Shown here in pieces: positions 24,927-34,925 of a stretch of DNA of 64,000 bases. The position numbers and the translations under genes were made by a program. Source of the stretch: an uncultured Gammaproteobacteria bacterium (GTDB lineage Bacteria > Pseudomonadota > Gammaproteobacteria > Pseudomonadales > Pseudohongiellaceae); assembly GCA_913060695.1 (NCBI GenBank), contig CAJXUA010000006.1, positions 124,001 to 188,000 of the forward strand. Direction: 5' to 3'. Under the pieces are notes generated by a model that saw nothing but the letters and a program-made list of their open reading frames with translations, had not been told where the DNA came from and did not search any database. Numbering within the stretch: the stretch's first letter is position 1; each line of letters starts with the position of its first letter.

Positions 24927-25421
24927 TCAGCGCACTGACATGCCGAGCCACTCGGCTATCATTGCGGGCTTGGTCTCGCCCTCGATGTCGACCACCGCCT
25001 TATGTTTCAACAGAAAAGCGCCGGGAGACTTCTCCTCCACGCTCTCTAGAGTAAACCTTGCGCGAATTCGCGCGCCCACCTTCACAGGGTTCATGAAGCG
25101 CACTTTATCGAGGCCATAGTTGATCAAGACGCGGCAATCTTTAATCTTGATGGTGCTGCTCTGTGCGCTGAGAAGAGACAGTAAAGACAAAGTCAGAAAA
25201 CCGTGGGCGATGGGCCCGCCGAACGGGGTCTCGGCCTTGGCACGTTCTGGATCGACGTGGATAAACTGAAAATCACCTGATGCCTGCGCGAACTGATTGA
25301 CGCGCTCCTGAGTGATCTCAAGCCAGGGCGAAATACCAACCTCTTCACCAATATGTTGTTTGGCTTCTTCTACGCTAAGGAACTGCTGTGCACTGGCGGT
25401 CTGCGATGAGGTGGCATTCAT
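24927..25421 (-). CDS. MaoC-family (R)-specific enoyl hydratase-like protein
   Basis: Protein of 164 residues with a hotdog fold. DFQFIHVDPERAKAETPFGGPIAHGFLTLSL contains the hydratase-2 active-site pattern (Asp...His and the following Gly-rich segment). Members hydrate trans-2-enoyl-CoA to the (R)-3-hydroxy form; the 164-residue NodN-like branch has poorly known substrates. It is on the strand opposite to ubiH and ubiI, between them. The gap 25422-25685 to ubiI holds no ORF or motif I can support beyond the divergent promoters. Confidence 0.82.
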   Translation of the reverse strand: MNATSSQTASAQQFLSVEEAKQHIGEEVGISPWLEITQERVNQFAQASGDFQFIHVDPERAKAETPFGGPIAHGFLTLSLLSLLSAQSSTIKIKDCRVLINYGLDKVRFMNPVKVGARIRARFTLESVEEKSPGAFLLKHKAVVDIEGETKPAMIAEWLGMSVR

Positions 25422-25685
25422 AATCTCTTTGACCTTTATCTAAGCCGGTCGCGACCGACGTTCTGAGAGTTGCTGTATGCATGGTGGAGGCATCCTGCCA
25501 TGTCCACGCAGCGGTGTAGTGGAATAGAGCAAGCGCTCAGTATCGGGTATTCGTGCGTTCGCTTCAATCGTCTTGTATGGCGCATTCGGGCTGTGTATTG
25601 GCAGTAGCTTCTGTCCGAGTAGGCTAGTTGCGGCTATACTCTTAGGTTCTGGCTGCCTCAAGGCAGCGCCCTTTACGAGTCTGAG

Positions 25686-26927
25686 ATGTCTGAAAATATC
25701 GCGAAGAGCCTCGACTACGATGTTCTTGTTGTTGGCGGAGGCATGGTTGGCGCAAGCTTCGCGCTTGCTCTTGCCGAATCGGGGCTGCGGATCGCTGTGG
25801 TAGATAGTCAGGACCTGAGCAAATTCGCCGGACAAGAGAGAGCCAAAGAGAGTTTCGATCCTCGAGTTAGTGCAATTACCCCATCTTCGCAAGCCTTCTT
25901 AGAATCCCTTGCTGTATGGCAGGGTGTGCGCAACAGGCGTTGTGCGCCTTACTCCGACATGCATGTGTGGGATGCCGATGGCACGGGCTCCATTCATTTC
26001 AATGCACAGGAGATACACGCCGCAGCGCTCGGTCATATAGTAGAGAATTCCGTCATTCTCGCTGCCCTCTATGAGCGTATCGCCGAGACTGCGAATATCG
26101 ATTTGTTGGCACCAGTGGCGTTGCATGCATTAGAGGCAGGCAGTCACAAAGAGCGGGTCAACATCACGCTTGAGGACGGCCGTAGCATCAGTGCTGCGCT
26201 TCTGGTTGCCGCGGATGGGGCAAACTCTAAGGTGCGCGAATTGGCTGGTTTTCAGACCAAGGAGTGGGACTATGAGCATCAGGCTATAGTTTGCACTGTT
26301 AAAACGCAGCTGCCCCATGGCGCCACGGCCATACAGCGCTTCATGGACGAAGGCACACTCGCCTTCCTGCCTCTGCAGCAAAACTCCGAGCTTGTGGACA
26401 CCCAGCAGCATTGTTCGATTGTCTGGTCGGTGCTGCCAGACTATGCGCAGCGACTTATGGCGATGGATGACTCCGCGTTCGCGATACAGCTACAAGCGGC
26501 TATCGAGAACAAATTAGGCAAAATCGAACGCCTAGATACGCGCTATAGCTTCCCCTTGCGTCAGCGTCATGCGGTGGACTACGTACAGCCGGGCATTGCA
26601 CTGATCGGAGACGCCGCCCATACGATTCATCCTCTAGCCGGACAGGGCGTCAACCTTGGCTTTCTCGATGCCCAAGCGCTAGCCGAAGAGGTACAACGTA
26701 CCCACTCTAAGCACCTTCCAATTGGTGATTTGCGCTTCCTGCGCCGTTATCAGCGCCGCCGTATTGGGCATAACTTAGGCATGATGTGGGTAATGGAGGG
26801 CTTCAAGCGCCTGTTTGCCGATCAACCGCTGCCGCTACGTTGGCTGCGCAACGCGGGGATGTCGGGCATAGACCGTAGCGCGATTATCAAGCATCAGCTC
26901 ATGCGTTCCGCGATGGGCATGGAGTAA
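25686..26927 (+). CDS. ubiI: UbiI/VisC-type flavin hydroxylase of ubiquinone synthesis
   Basis: FAD-dependent monooxygenase of 413 residues, paralogous to UbiH. It has the N-terminal FAD motif VLVVGGGMVGASFALALAE, the motif DPRVSAITPSS and the C-terminal GDAAHTIHPLAGQGVNLGFLDA. UbiI hydroxylates position C5 of the ring. Order ubiH then ubiI is conserved in the class, although two opposite-strand genes separate them here. UbiF-like function cannot be excluded from sequence alone. Confidence 0.82.
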   Translation: MSENIAKSLDYDVLVVGGGMVGASFALALAESGLRIAVVDSQDLSKFAGQERAKESFDPRVSAITPSSQAFLESLAVWQGVRNRRCAPYSDMHVWDADGTGSIHFNAQEIHAAALGHIVENSVILAALYERIAETANIDLLAPVALHALEAGSHKERVNITLEDGRSISAALLVAADGANSKVRELAGFQTKEWDYEHQAIVCTVKTQLPHGATAIQRFMDEGTLAFLPLQQNSELVDTQQHCSIVWSVLPDYAQRLMAMDDSAFAIQLQAAIENKLGKIERLDTRYSFPLRQRHAVDYVQPGIALIGDAAHTIHPLAGQGVNLGFLDAQALAEEVQRTHSKHLPIGDLRFLRRYQRRRIGHNLGMMWVMEGFKRLFADQPLPLRWLRNAGMSGIDRSAIIKHQLMRSAMGME

Positions 26928-27028
26928 GGCTAGTTCAAGGTTTTCTCTTTTAGGCCGATGAATGGTTAATCCCCCCGCGTGCTGCAGGCGTTCCGGTCGA
27001 GCATGGGAAACGTTCAGGAGTCATCACC

Positions 27029-27220
27029 ATGATGCTTAAAGACCCTTCTTGGCCCTTCGATATGGACCTCAGTACACTCGACACCGGCTGTATTACCAAT
27101 ATTCTGCGCGACATTGAGAACCACCTGCCCAGCGTCGAATCCAGCATCGGCGTTAAGGAGCTAATGCGTGTTAAGAAGATTTTCGAAAGCGAGCTGATGA
27201 GCGTCCATCGACTGCATTAA
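27029..27220 (+). CDS. Small acidic protein of unknown function (63 aa)
   Basis: I do not recognise this protein. It has a good ribosome binding site (CAGGAG 8 bases before ATG) and codon use like its neighbours. The sequence is amphipathic, with one predicted central helix (TGCITNILRDIENHLPS) and a C-terminal helix, no signal peptide and one Cys. It lies 101 bases after ubiI and 230 bases before the methyltransferase gene; the following gap 27221-27450 holds nothing firm. Confidence 0.55.
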   Translation: MMLKDPSWPFDMDLSTLDTGCITNILRDIENHLPSVESSIGVKELMRVKKIFESELMSVHRLH

Positions 27221-27450
27221 GGCCTTTGGCCTAGCCCGCATAGCCCCTTCGCAACAAGCAATCACTCGCTATCGGTGTACTCCCACTAGCGCTTGGTTTA
27301 TGCTAAGTCGCCTACAATCCTTAGTATTCCCCTAGTGTCGGTAATCCGTAAACCCACGCAATGGTATGCGCCGAACTACGGTCTAGGTGTTGGTAGGAAA
27401 TAGAACACGATGGGTTTTTTTCGCACAACAATCATAAAAGGTTTGTCATT

Positions 27451-28188
27451 ATGAAATCGTTACTCTCTTTAGTAGCTGCTACAGCAATGTTCGTGGGCGT
27501 CAATGCCATGGCAATCGATGCCGATAAATTGAATGCGGCACTCGCCTCACCAGATCGCAGTGATGCCGATAAAGCCTTGGATGCTGGCCGCAAGCCGGTT
27601 CAAGTACTGGATTACCTCGGTCTTGAAGAAGGCATGACCGTGCTGGACGTAATGTCCGGTGGTGGTTGGTACACAGAGGTGCTGTCTTACGCGGTTGGCC
27701 CAGAAGGCACCGTGTATATGCAGAATAGCCCCGCATCCCTGGCTCGTGGCACTACAGAGGCCACTGTGACGGCGCGCGTTGAAGGTCGTCTCAATAACGT
27801 TGAGCGCGTGAACAAGGACTTGAACGAGCTAGGCATAGCGCCAAACTCCGTGGACTTCGCGATCACTAACTTGAACTTCCATGATGTGTACAACGCTAAC
27901 CCCGAAGCGGCCCAAGCGATGCTGCAGGCAATTAAGGCTGTAATCAAGCCAGGTGGCACATTCGCAATCATCGATCACGCGGGCACTATGGGCGCGGATA
28001 ATGCCTCATTGCACCGTGTGCCTAAGGAGCTAGTAGTAGAAGCGGCTCGTCAGGCTGGTCTAACCGTTGTAGATGCTGACAGTCAGGTTCTACGCGTACC
28101 TAGCGATGATCACACTCTGGCACCCTTCGCCGCTGATCTGGATCGCAACACTGATCGCTTCATCCTGAAGCTGACCAAGAGTATGTAA
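27451..28188 (+). CDS. Exported SAM-dependent methyltransferase-like protein
   Basis: Protein of 245 residues. It starts with a Sec signal peptide (MKSLLSLVAATAMF, likely cleavage after AMA) and then has a class I methyltransferase domain: motif I region TVLDVMSGGGWYTEVL, an aspartate-containing post I region, FAITNLNFHDVY and VIKPGGTFAIIDHA. A methyltransferase outside the cytoplasm is odd because S-adenosylmethionine is not expected there. Motif I reads DVMSGGG, not the usual D/E-x-G-x-G-x-G. RBS AAAGG lies about 9 bases before the ATG. A strong hairpin follows the gene. Confidence 0.8.
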   Translation: MKSLLSLVAATAMFVGVNAMAIDADKLNAALASPDRSDADKALDAGRKPVQVLDYLGLEEGMTVLDVMSGGGWYTEVLSYAVGPEGTVYMQNSPASLARGTTEATVTARVEGRLNNVERVNKDLNELGIAPNSVDFAITNLNFHDVYNANPEAAQAMLQAIKAVIKPGGTFAIIDHAGTMGADNASLHRVPKELVVEAARQAGLTVVDADSQVLRVPSDDHTLAPFAADLDRNTDRFILKLTKSM

Positions 28189-28200
28189 GACACGCATTAT

Positions 28201-28231
28201 CCGCCCTCGCAGTGATCCATTGCGAGGGCGG
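28201..28231 (+). terminator. Strong stem-loop after the methyltransferase gene
   Basis: CCGCCCTCGCA and TGCGAGGGCGG pair perfectly over 11 bases with a 9-base loop, 12 bases after the stop codon. No T run follows, so it may be a 3' stability hairpin or a weak terminator. Confidence 0.55.
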
Positions 28232-28276
28232 CTGCGTTATACCCTGCAACAATCGCCTTACTAGCCGGACACACTC

Positions 28277-30106
28277 TTGAAGCAATCCGCCCCCGTCCAG
28301 TTAATCACTAAATTCTTTTCTGTCTTCAAATATAGCCGCGTGGCGATAGAGATAGTGTGGAGCACCAGCGCTGCACTTACTATAACAATGGCCGTGGCGA
28401 CCTTGCTGGCCGGTGTGCTTCCCGCCGCTATCGCCTATGTCGGCCAATTGATCGTGGACGCCGTGGTCACGGCAATACAAGCCCCCAGCGAGAGCAAAGA
28501 AGCTGCCACAAGACTGACTATTTTCTATGTGCTGTGTGAGGCCGGTTTGGTGGTCTTTATCACAGGGGTGCAAAGAGTCAGCACGATCTGCCAGTCGATA
28601 CTACGGGTGTTATTGGGCAATAAGATCAATGTGATGATCTTGGAGAAATCCCTCACCTTAGAGCTGCAACATTTCGAAGACTCCGAATATTATGACAAGC
28701 TAGTTCGTGCGCGCCGCGAGGCTTCTAGCCGGCCCTTGAGCCTTGTCGTACGTACCTTCGATCTGGTGCGCGAATCCATCTCTTTAGTGAGCTATGGTTT
28801 TCTGTTGTTTCAATTCTCACCATGGGCTGTGCTTCTACTCGGTTTCGCCGGCCTCCCCGCCTTTCTCGCGGAAGCGAAATTTTCCGGAGAGGCTTTCCGA
28901 AATCAGCGCTCCCGTTCCGCAGAGCGGCGGATGCAGATCTATCTCGAGATGGTGTTGACCCGCGAAGACGGTGTTAAGGAGGTTAAGCTTCTTAAGATTG
29001 GTAAACTGTTCTTGCAGCGCTATGTGGATATCTTCTTACGCATCTATAAAGAAGATCGTAGCCTCGTATTGCGGCGAGGGCTTTGGGGTTATCTTCTCGG
29101 TTTGGTGGCTAGTGCCGCATTCTATTTTGCCTACGGCTGGGTAGTGTTCGCCGCAATCGCCACGACCATTACGATCGGTCAGATGACGATGTATATCGCC
29201 GTATTTCGACAGGGCCAGAGTTCGGTGACTAATAGCCTGACCGCCATTAATGGCATGTACGAGGACAATCTCTATCTCTCCAATCTTGTAGAGTTTCTCG
29301 ATCACAAAGTGTCAGAGACAACGGGCACGCAAACCGAGGGTCCAGACCCGCAAGACGGCATTCGATTTGAGGGTGTGAGCTTCTACTATCCCGAGAGTGC
29401 TCGGCCAGCGCTGAACAATGTGAACCTGCATATTAAGGCCGGCGAAAGCCTCGCCATCGTCGGCGAAAATGGGTCTGGTAAGACTACGCTGATTAAACTT
29501 CTAACTCGTTTGTATACCCCAACCCACGGGCGCATTCTCTTAGAAGGCTTGGACCTACAGCAGTGGGATATCGATGCGCTGCGCTATAAAATTGGCGTTA
29601 TCTTCCAAGACTTCTCCCGCTATCAGCTCAAGGTTGGCGATAATATTGGAATAGGCGATGTCGAAAACATGGCAGAGCAAAGCCAGATAGAGTCCGCGGC
29701 ACAAGACGGCCTTGCTGCTGATTTTATTCAACACATGCCGGACTCCTACGAGACGCAGCTTGGAACATGGTTTAAGGGGGGGAAAGAATTATCGGGCGGG
29801 CAATGGCAGAAGATAGCGTTGTCGCGGGCCTTCATGCGCAGCCATGCCGACGTGTTAATTCTCGATGAGCCGACTGCCGCGATTGATGCGAAGGCAGAGG
29901 CGGAGATATTCGCGCATTTTCGCGAGTTAACCGCGAATCGCATCTCTATCATTATTTCGCACCGCTTCTCTACTGTGCGCATCGCCGATCACATTATCGT
30001 GCTCGATGGCGGAGAGATTACAGAGGAAGGTAGTCACACGAGCCTGCTAGCGTTGGAGGGACAGTACGCGCGTCTCTTTAATTTGCAGGCGCAGGGTTAT
30101 ATGTAA
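28277..30106 (+). CDS. ABC half-transporter (membrane domain fused to ATPase)
   Basis: Type I exporter of 609 residues, expected to act as a homodimer in the inner membrane. The N-terminal membrane domain (about 25-310) has six hydrophobic segments and the coupling region QHFEDSEYYDKLVRARREA. The ATPase (about 345-600) has Walker A GENGSGKTTL, signature LSGGQWQKIALSRA, Walker B ADVLILDEPTAAID and switch His in IISHRFSTV. The start is TTG at 28277 with a weak ribosome binding site, so the exact N-terminus is uncertain. Substrate unknown. It stands alone and converges on gcvP. Confidence 0.87.
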   Translation: MKQSAPVQLITKFFSVFKYSRVAIEIVWSTSAALTITMAVATLLAGVLPAAIAYVGQLIVDAVVTAIQAPSESKEAATRLTIFYVLCEAGLVVFITGVQRVSTICQSILRVLLGNKINVMILEKSLTLELQHFEDSEYYDKLVRARREASSRPLSLVVRTFDLVRESISLVSYGFLLFQFSPWAVLLLGFAGLPAFLAEAKFSGEAFRNQRSRSAERRMQIYLEMVLTREDGVKEVKLLKIGKLFLQRYVDIFLRIYKEDRSLVLRRGLWGYLLGLVASAAFYFAYGWVVFAAIATTITIGQMTMYIAVFRQGQSSVTNSLTAINGMYEDNLYLSNLVEFLDHKVSETTGTQTEGPDPQDGIRFEGVSFYYPESARPALNNVNLHIKAGESLAIVGENGSGKTTLIKLLTRLYTPTHGRILLEGLDLQQWDIDALRYKIGVIFQDFSRYQLKVGDNIGIGDVENMAEQSQIESAAQDGLAADFIQHMPDSYETQLGTWFKGGKELSGGQWQKIALSRAFMRSHADVLILDEPTAAIDAKAEAEIFAHFRELTANRISIIISHRFSTVRIADHIIVLDGGEITEEGSHTSLLALEGQYARLFNLQAQGYM

Positions 30107-30110
30107 GTAA

Positions 30111-30139
30111 CAGCGCGGCGGATTTTCTCCACCGCGCTG
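30111..30139. terminator. Stem-loop between the convergent ABC transporter and gcvP genes
   Basis: CAGCGCGG and CCGCGCTG form an 8-base GC-rich stem with a 13-base loop in the 43-base gap between convergent stops. No clear T run on either side; a bidirectional terminator is likely from position. Confidence 0.45.
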
Positions 30140-30149
30140 CGAGACTTGT

Positions 30150-33077
30150 TTACATATAGTCTTCCATCGGTGGACACGCACAATACAAATTACGGTCGCC
30201 ATAGACGTTATCGATGCGATTGACGGAAGGCCAGAACTTGCTCTCCTTCAATGCCAGTACTGGCCACGCCGCTTCCTGCTTGCTGTAGGGGCGATCCCAA
30301 CTATTGTCCATCACGTCTTCTAGAGTGTGTGGTGCATGCTTCAGCGGATTGTTCTCCGCATCCAACTCACCAGACTCTACACGGGCGATTTCTTTGCGAA
30401 TGCTAATCATCGCCTCGATGAAGCGATCCAGTTCTTTCTTCGACTCGCTCTCTGTGGGCTCGATCATCAATGTGCCGGCCACTGGGAAAGACATGGTGGG
30501 CGCATGAAAACCGTAGTCCATCAAGCGCTTCGCAACATCCTCTTCGGAGATGCCAGAGGCAGCCTTGAGAGGGCGCAGGTCGATGATGCACTCGTGTGCC
30601 ACCATGTCGTTGCGGCCGGTATAGAGCACTGGGTAATGGGGCTCTAATTTGCGGGCAATATAGTTGGCATTGAGTATCGCCACCTGTGTTGCCTTCAATA
30701 AGCCTTCGGCGCCCATTAGAGCGATATAGGTCCAAGAGATAGGCAGAATGCCGGCGCTACCCCAGGGTGCTGCAGAGACAGCGGTGTTACCGACATTAGG
30801 CCCGTCGAGAGTGACTAGCGGGTGGTTGGCTACGAAGGGGATCAAATGCTTCTTGATGCCGATTGGCCCCATACCTGGTCCGCCGCCGCCGTGTGGAATG
30901 CAGAAGGTCTTGTGCAAGTTCACGTGAGAGACGTCTGCGCCGATATCGCCTGGGCGTGCCACACCTACTTGTGCGTTAAGATTCGCGCCGTCCATATACA
31001 CCTGTCCGCCGTGCTCGTGCACCATCTTACAGATCTCCATCACACCCTCTTCGTACACACCATGTGTGGACGGATAGGTAATCATCAATGCGGCGAGTGT
31101 GTCTTTATGAGCTGCGGCCTTGACGCGCAGATCCTCGACATCGATATTGCCGTTATCATCGCAGGCGACGACAACAACCTTCATGCTGATCATGTGGGCG
31201 CTAGCTGGGTTAGTGCCGTGGGCCGAGCTTGGAATCAGACAAACATCGCGCTGGCTCTGACCGATGCTATTAAGGTAGTTGCGGATGGCCAATAGACCTG
31301 CGTACTCGCCCTGCGCACCAGAGTTAGGTTGCATGCTCACGGCATCGAATCCCGTGATCTCGGCAAGCATGTCTTCGAGTTCTTGAATCATGTTTCGATA
31401 ACCAGGCGTCTGCGCAACTGGAACGAATGGATGAGGTTTGCTGAACTCCGGCCAAGTGATAGGGATCATCTCTGCGGTAGCATTCAGCTTCATCGTGCAC
31501 GAGCCCAGTGGAATCATCGCATGCGTAAGCGAAAGATCCTTGTTCTCTAGGCGTTTAAGGTAACGCAGCATGTCTGTCTCGCTATGGTAGCGATTGAAGA
31601 ACGGGTGCGTTAAGAATGCGCTTTGGCGCTTCAAAGAATCGGGGATGCCTGCGATCTTGCCAGCGCCTGCGCAAATTTGTGCGTCTAGCTCGCCAACGGA
31701 AAGGCCAGCGGCCTTGTCACCAAGAATGACTTTCCAGAGTGCCTCTATCTCGTCTGTGCTTGTGCACTCATCTAGGCTGATGCCGATGCTATCGGTCAAG
31801 TCGATCCGCAGATTGATGCCTGCCTCGTCGGCGCGTGCGAGGATAGCGCTGCGTGTCTGCGCATCCGTTGCCAGAGTAACGGTGTCGAAGAAGCAGGCGT
31901 TCGATATGCTCACACCCTTCGCTTGTAGGCCCGCTACGAGAATCGTGGTGAGGCGGTGAATGCGCTCAGAGATGGTCTGTAGCCCCTCTGGGCCATGGTA
32001 CATCGCATACATTGCGGCGATATTGGCGAGCAACACCTGCGCAGTGCAGATATTGCTATTGGCCTTCTCGCGGCGGATATGTTGTTCACGAGTTTGCAGC
32101 GACATGCGGAACGCTTGCTTGCCGCGGGCATCGATAGAGACGCCAATGATGCGACCTGGCACGGCACGTTTAAATTCATTCTTCGTCGCGAAATAGGCGG
32201 CATGGGGGCCACCGTAGCCCATAGGCACGCCGAAGCGTTGGGTGCTGCCGAGTACTACATCCGCTCCCATCTCGCCAGGGGATTTTAATACTACGAGGCT
32301 CATAAGGTCTGCTGCGACTACGGCGATTGCGCCTTTGCCATGCAGTGCCTCGATGCTTGGGCCAAGATCGCTAAGCGCGCCCGATGCGGCTGGGTACTGG
32401 TAGATCGCACCGAAGACATCGTAGCTGTCGAGAGTGGATAGATCGCCTATGATGAGGTCGTAGCCGAAATTACTCGCGCGCGTCTTAAGCACATCGATGG
32501 TCTGCGGGAAACATTGTTCGTCGACGAAAAATTGATTGCTCTTATTCTTGGCGACTCGTTTAGCCAATGCCATTGCCTCGGCCGCTGCCGTTGCCTCGTC
32601 TAGTAGTGAGGCATTGGCTAAATCCATGCTGGTCAGGTCGAGAACCATTTGCTGATAGGCTAGCAGGCTCTCTAGGCGACCTTGAGAGATCTCGGGCTGA
32701 TAAGGGGTGTAGGCTGTGTACCAACCTGGATTCTCCAGCACATTGCGTAGAATCACGTTGGGCGTAATCGTGTCGTAATAGCCAAGCCCTATGAAGGAGC
32801 GGCCGGGTTTGTCTTGCGCGACCATGGCTTTAAGGCGTGCTAACACCGCAGTTTCTGTGGCGGGTTTGTCTAGCGCTAGTAAGCGCTTAAGAGCAATTGA
32901 GCCTGGCACAGTTTTCTCTATTAACTGCTCTAAAGAATCTATTTGCAGTTCCTTAAGCATAGCTCCTATTTCCGATGCGTCGGGGCCGATATGACGGCCG
33001 ATGAACTCATCGGAATTTTGCAGACGTTCCAGTGTCTTGCTAGAAGGAGTTTGTAACGGCGACGCGATGCTGCCCAT
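30150..33077 (-). CDS. gcvP: Glycine dehydrogenase (decarboxylating), P protein
   Basis: PLP enzyme of 975 residues, the full-length single-chain form. It decarboxylates glycine and passes the aminomethyl group to the lipoyl arm of GcvH. The N-terminal half has EFIGRHIGP; the C-terminal half has the PLP-lysine region [24 protein letters not shown] lies 6 bases before the ATG. It is the third gene of gcvT-gcvH-gcvP on the minus strand; the 179-base gap before it has two hairpins (GCCACGC/GCGTGGC and CAGGGC/GCCCTG) and may include its own promoter. Confidence 0.95.
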   Translation of the reverse strand: MGSIASPLQTPSSKTLERLQNSDEFIGRHIGPDASEIGAMLKELQIDSLEQLIEKTVPGSIALKRLLALDKPATETAVLARLKAMVAQDKPGRSFIGLGYYDTITPNVILRNVLENPGWYTAYTPYQPEISQGRLESLLAYQQMVLDLTSMDLANASLLDEATAAAEAMALAKRVAKNKSNQFFVDEQCFPQTIDVLKTRASNFGYDLIIGDLSTLDSYDVFGAIYQYPAASGALSDLGPSIEALHGKGAIAVVAADLMSLVVLKSPGEMGADVVLGSTQRFGVPMGYGGPHAAYFATKNEFKRAVPGRIIGVSIDARGKQAFRMSLQTREQHIRREKANSNICTAQVLLANIAAMYAMYHGPEGLQTISERIHRLTTILVAGLQAKGVSISNACFFDTVTLATDAQTRSAILARADEAGINLRIDLTDSIGISLDECTSTDEIEALWKVILGDKAAGLSVGELDAQICAGAGKIAGIPDSLKRQSAFLTHPFFNRYHSETDMLRYLKRLENKDLSLTHAMIPLGSCTMKLNATAEMIPITWPEFSKPHPFVPVAQTPGYRNMIQELEDMLAEITGFDAVSMQPNSGAQGEYAGLLAIRNYLNSIGQSQRDVCLIPSSAHGTNPASAHMISMKVVVVACDDNGNIDVEDLRVKAAAHKDTLAALMITYPSTHGVYEEGVMEICKMVHEHGGQVYMDGANLNAQVGVARPGDIGADVSHVNLHKTFCIPHGGGGPGMGPIGIKKHLIPFVANHPLVTLDGPNVGNTAVSAAPWGSAGILPISWTYIALMGAEGLLKATQVAILNANYIARKLEPHYPVLYTGRNDMVAHECIIDLRPLKAASGISEEDVAKRLMDYGFHAPTMSFPVAGTLMIEPTESESKKELDRFIEAMISIRKEIARVESGELDAENNPLKHAPHTLEDVMDNSWDRPYSKQEAAWPVLALKESKFWPSVNRIDNVYGDRNLYCACPPMEDYM

Positions 33078-33256
33078 GAATTACCTCGGTAAAATACTCG
33101 GGGTCAGGGCGCGAAGCTGTGCCCTGGACCAATAATGGAGCGGAATTGAAAAAACGGTTCACATCGAGCCACGCGCATTGGCGTGGCCCAAGCCGAAATT
33201 GCGATTCCGGCATTGTTATTGTCACTCTCACAGGCTGGTTTGCTTTAGGTCTGTGC

Positions 33257-33640
33257 CTATTCGCAAATTTTTGCATATGCGTCTGCATCGAGCAGCGCGT
33301 CTAGTTCCGCAGGATTGCTAGGCTTGATTCGGCAGAACCAGCCATCGCCATACGGAGATGTGTTGACGGTCTCGGGCGAGTCGAGCAAGGCCTGATTGAC
33401 CTCGACGATAGTCCCGGAAACGGGCGCATAGATGTCCGAGGCTGCCTTAACAGACTCGACCACGCTCATCTCAGCTTTCGCTGTGACATCCGCACCTTCG
33501 CTTGGCAACTCGATAAAGACGATGTCGCCAAGTAATTCTTGTGCATGGTCCGAAATGCCCATGACGATGCTGCCATCTGCTTCGATTCGAACCCACTCGT
33601 GGGATGGGGCATATTTTAAATCTTCAGGAAAGCTGCTCAC
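33257..33640 (-). CDS. gcvH: Glycine cleavage system H protein
   Basis: Lipoyl carrier of 127 residues that shuttles the aminomethyl group between GcvP and GcvT. The lipoylation site is Lys65 in [34 protein letters not shown] and GDIVFIELP are the conserved N-terminal blocks. The start is the GTG at 33640, with GAGGA about 8 bases upstream, which gives the normal family length; the ATG at 33694 would overlap gcvT. It lies 31 bases after gcvT. Confidence 0.93.
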   Translation of the reverse strand: MSSFPEDLKYAPSHEWVRIEADGSIVMGISDHAQELLGDIVFIELPSEGADVTAKAEMSVVESVKAASDIYAPVSGTIVEVNQALLDSPETVNTSPYGDGWFCRIKPSNPAELDALLDADAYAKICE

Positions 33641-33671
33641 TGTACGATCCTCGTGCTGGATATGGATAAAA

Positions 33672-34772
33672 TTATTCAAAAACCTTTTTGCCAAAACGTA
33701 CGAAATTAGGTCTGACTATTCGCACGGGAGTAAGCTTTCCGCGTATGTCTACTCGGCACTCAGTGCTGCCTGCGGGAATTCTAGCCAAGGCGATGGAATG
33801 CTTCAATGTTGGAGAGAAGCTACCGCTAGTGATAATGCCTTCGCGCTCTTGACCATCGACCTCGCATACGACTCTTAGTCCCTCGCGCAACACGCCGCGC
33901 TCTTCAAGTACTAGCCCGGTAAGGATAGGCAGTTTGCCTGCGGCTTGCTCGATCTTGTGCTGCTCTACTGCGGCGCGTCCGACGAATTGGCGATCGCTAG
34001 GCTCCCAGCTAATCGTTTGCGCCATATTGGCCGCAAGTGGAGAGACTTCTTCGTCCATGTCGTGCCCGTATAGATTCATGCCGGCCTCTAGGCGCAAGGT
34101 GTCGCGCGCGCCGAGTCCGATGGGCTTAACGCCACTGCCAAGCAGCGCATCCCAAAGTGCGGGAGCGTCTGCGTTAGGCACTATCAGTTCGAGTCCGCGC
34201 TCGCCGGTATAACCAGTTCTCGCGATGAACCAGTCCTCGGACTCTAGTGCTCGGAAATTGCCCAGAGCCTCAACCGCCGCGGCGCGCTCCGTGCTTAGTA
34301 GTGCGCAGACTTTGTTAATGGACTCCGGGCCGTGCACGGCGAGGATCGCTAATTCTGGTCGCTCAAGGATGCTGACATCAAAGCCTTTAGCCTTGGTCTG
34401 CATCCAGCGTAGGTCTTTCTCGCGAGTGCCGCAATTGACAACGAGCCTATAGCCTTCACTCATAGTGTAGACAATGAGGTCGTCGACCACGCCGCCATTG
34501 TCGTTAAGCATGGCGCTGTAGAGCGCACGGCCCGGCTCGGTAAGCTTGTCGACATCATTGGCGAGCAGATAACGAAGCCAGTCTTTGGCCTGCGTACCGC
34601 TAATATCGACGACCGTCATATGGGATACATCGAAAACGCCTGCATGCTGCCGCACGGCGTGATGTTCTTCGATTAGGGATTGATATTGGATGGGCATGTC
34701 CCATCCGCCAAAATCGACGATTTTGGCACCGGCATTGAGATGTTGCTGATAGAGCGGAGTCCGCTGGCCCAC
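33672..34772 (-). CDS. gcvT: Aminomethyltransferase, T protein of glycine cleavage
   Basis: Folate enzyme of 366 residues that releases ammonia from the aminomethyl group and makes 5,10-methylene-THF. Family blocks are [27 protein letters not shown] at the start, [20 protein letters not shown] and [12 protein letters not shown]. The GTG at 34772 is preferred: AGGA lies 9 bases upstream and the protein then begins at the family start. The ATG at 34847 would add 25 residues with no counterpart. First gene of gcvTHP. I looked for a glycine riboswitch before it and did not find one. Confidence 0.92.
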   Translation of the reverse strand: MGQRTPLYQQHLNAGAKIVDFGGWDMPIQYQSLIEEHHAVRQHAGVFDVSHMTVVDISGTQAKDWLRYLLANDVDKLTEPGRALYSAMLNDNGGVVDDLIVYTMSEGYRLVVNCGTREKDLRWMQTKAKGFDVSILERPELAILAVHGPESINKVCALLSTERAAAVEALGNFRALESEDWFIARTGYTGERGLELIVPNADAPALWDALLGSGVKPIGLGARDTLRLEAGMNLYGHDMDEEVSPLAANMAQTISWEPSDRQFVGRAAVEQHKIEQAAGKLPILTGLVLEERGVLREGLRVVCEVDGQEREGIITSGSFSPTLKHSIALARIPAGSTECRVDIRGKLTPVRIVRPNFVRFGKKVFE

Positions 34773-34925
34773 TGGTTTTAATCCTAATAACTGGCGCGCA
34801 AGGGCAATGTAAGATGCAAGGCTTTGGCGCAAAAAGAAGCCGAACATTCTAACCGCAAGCGTAATGGTTTAACAGGGCGATATACGCCCCAGCGCCTCTT
34901 GGTGGGGGCTTGAGCTAATCTAAGA

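Noticed and set aside
25440-25892. 150-codon minus-strand ORF across the ubiI start
   Set aside because: It is mostly antisense to ubiI, has no domain pattern and no ribosome binding site.
34848-34925. Glycine riboswitch before gcvT
   Set aside because: I looked for the paired aptamer pattern on the minus strand and found only a weak GCCCC/GGGGC hairpin.
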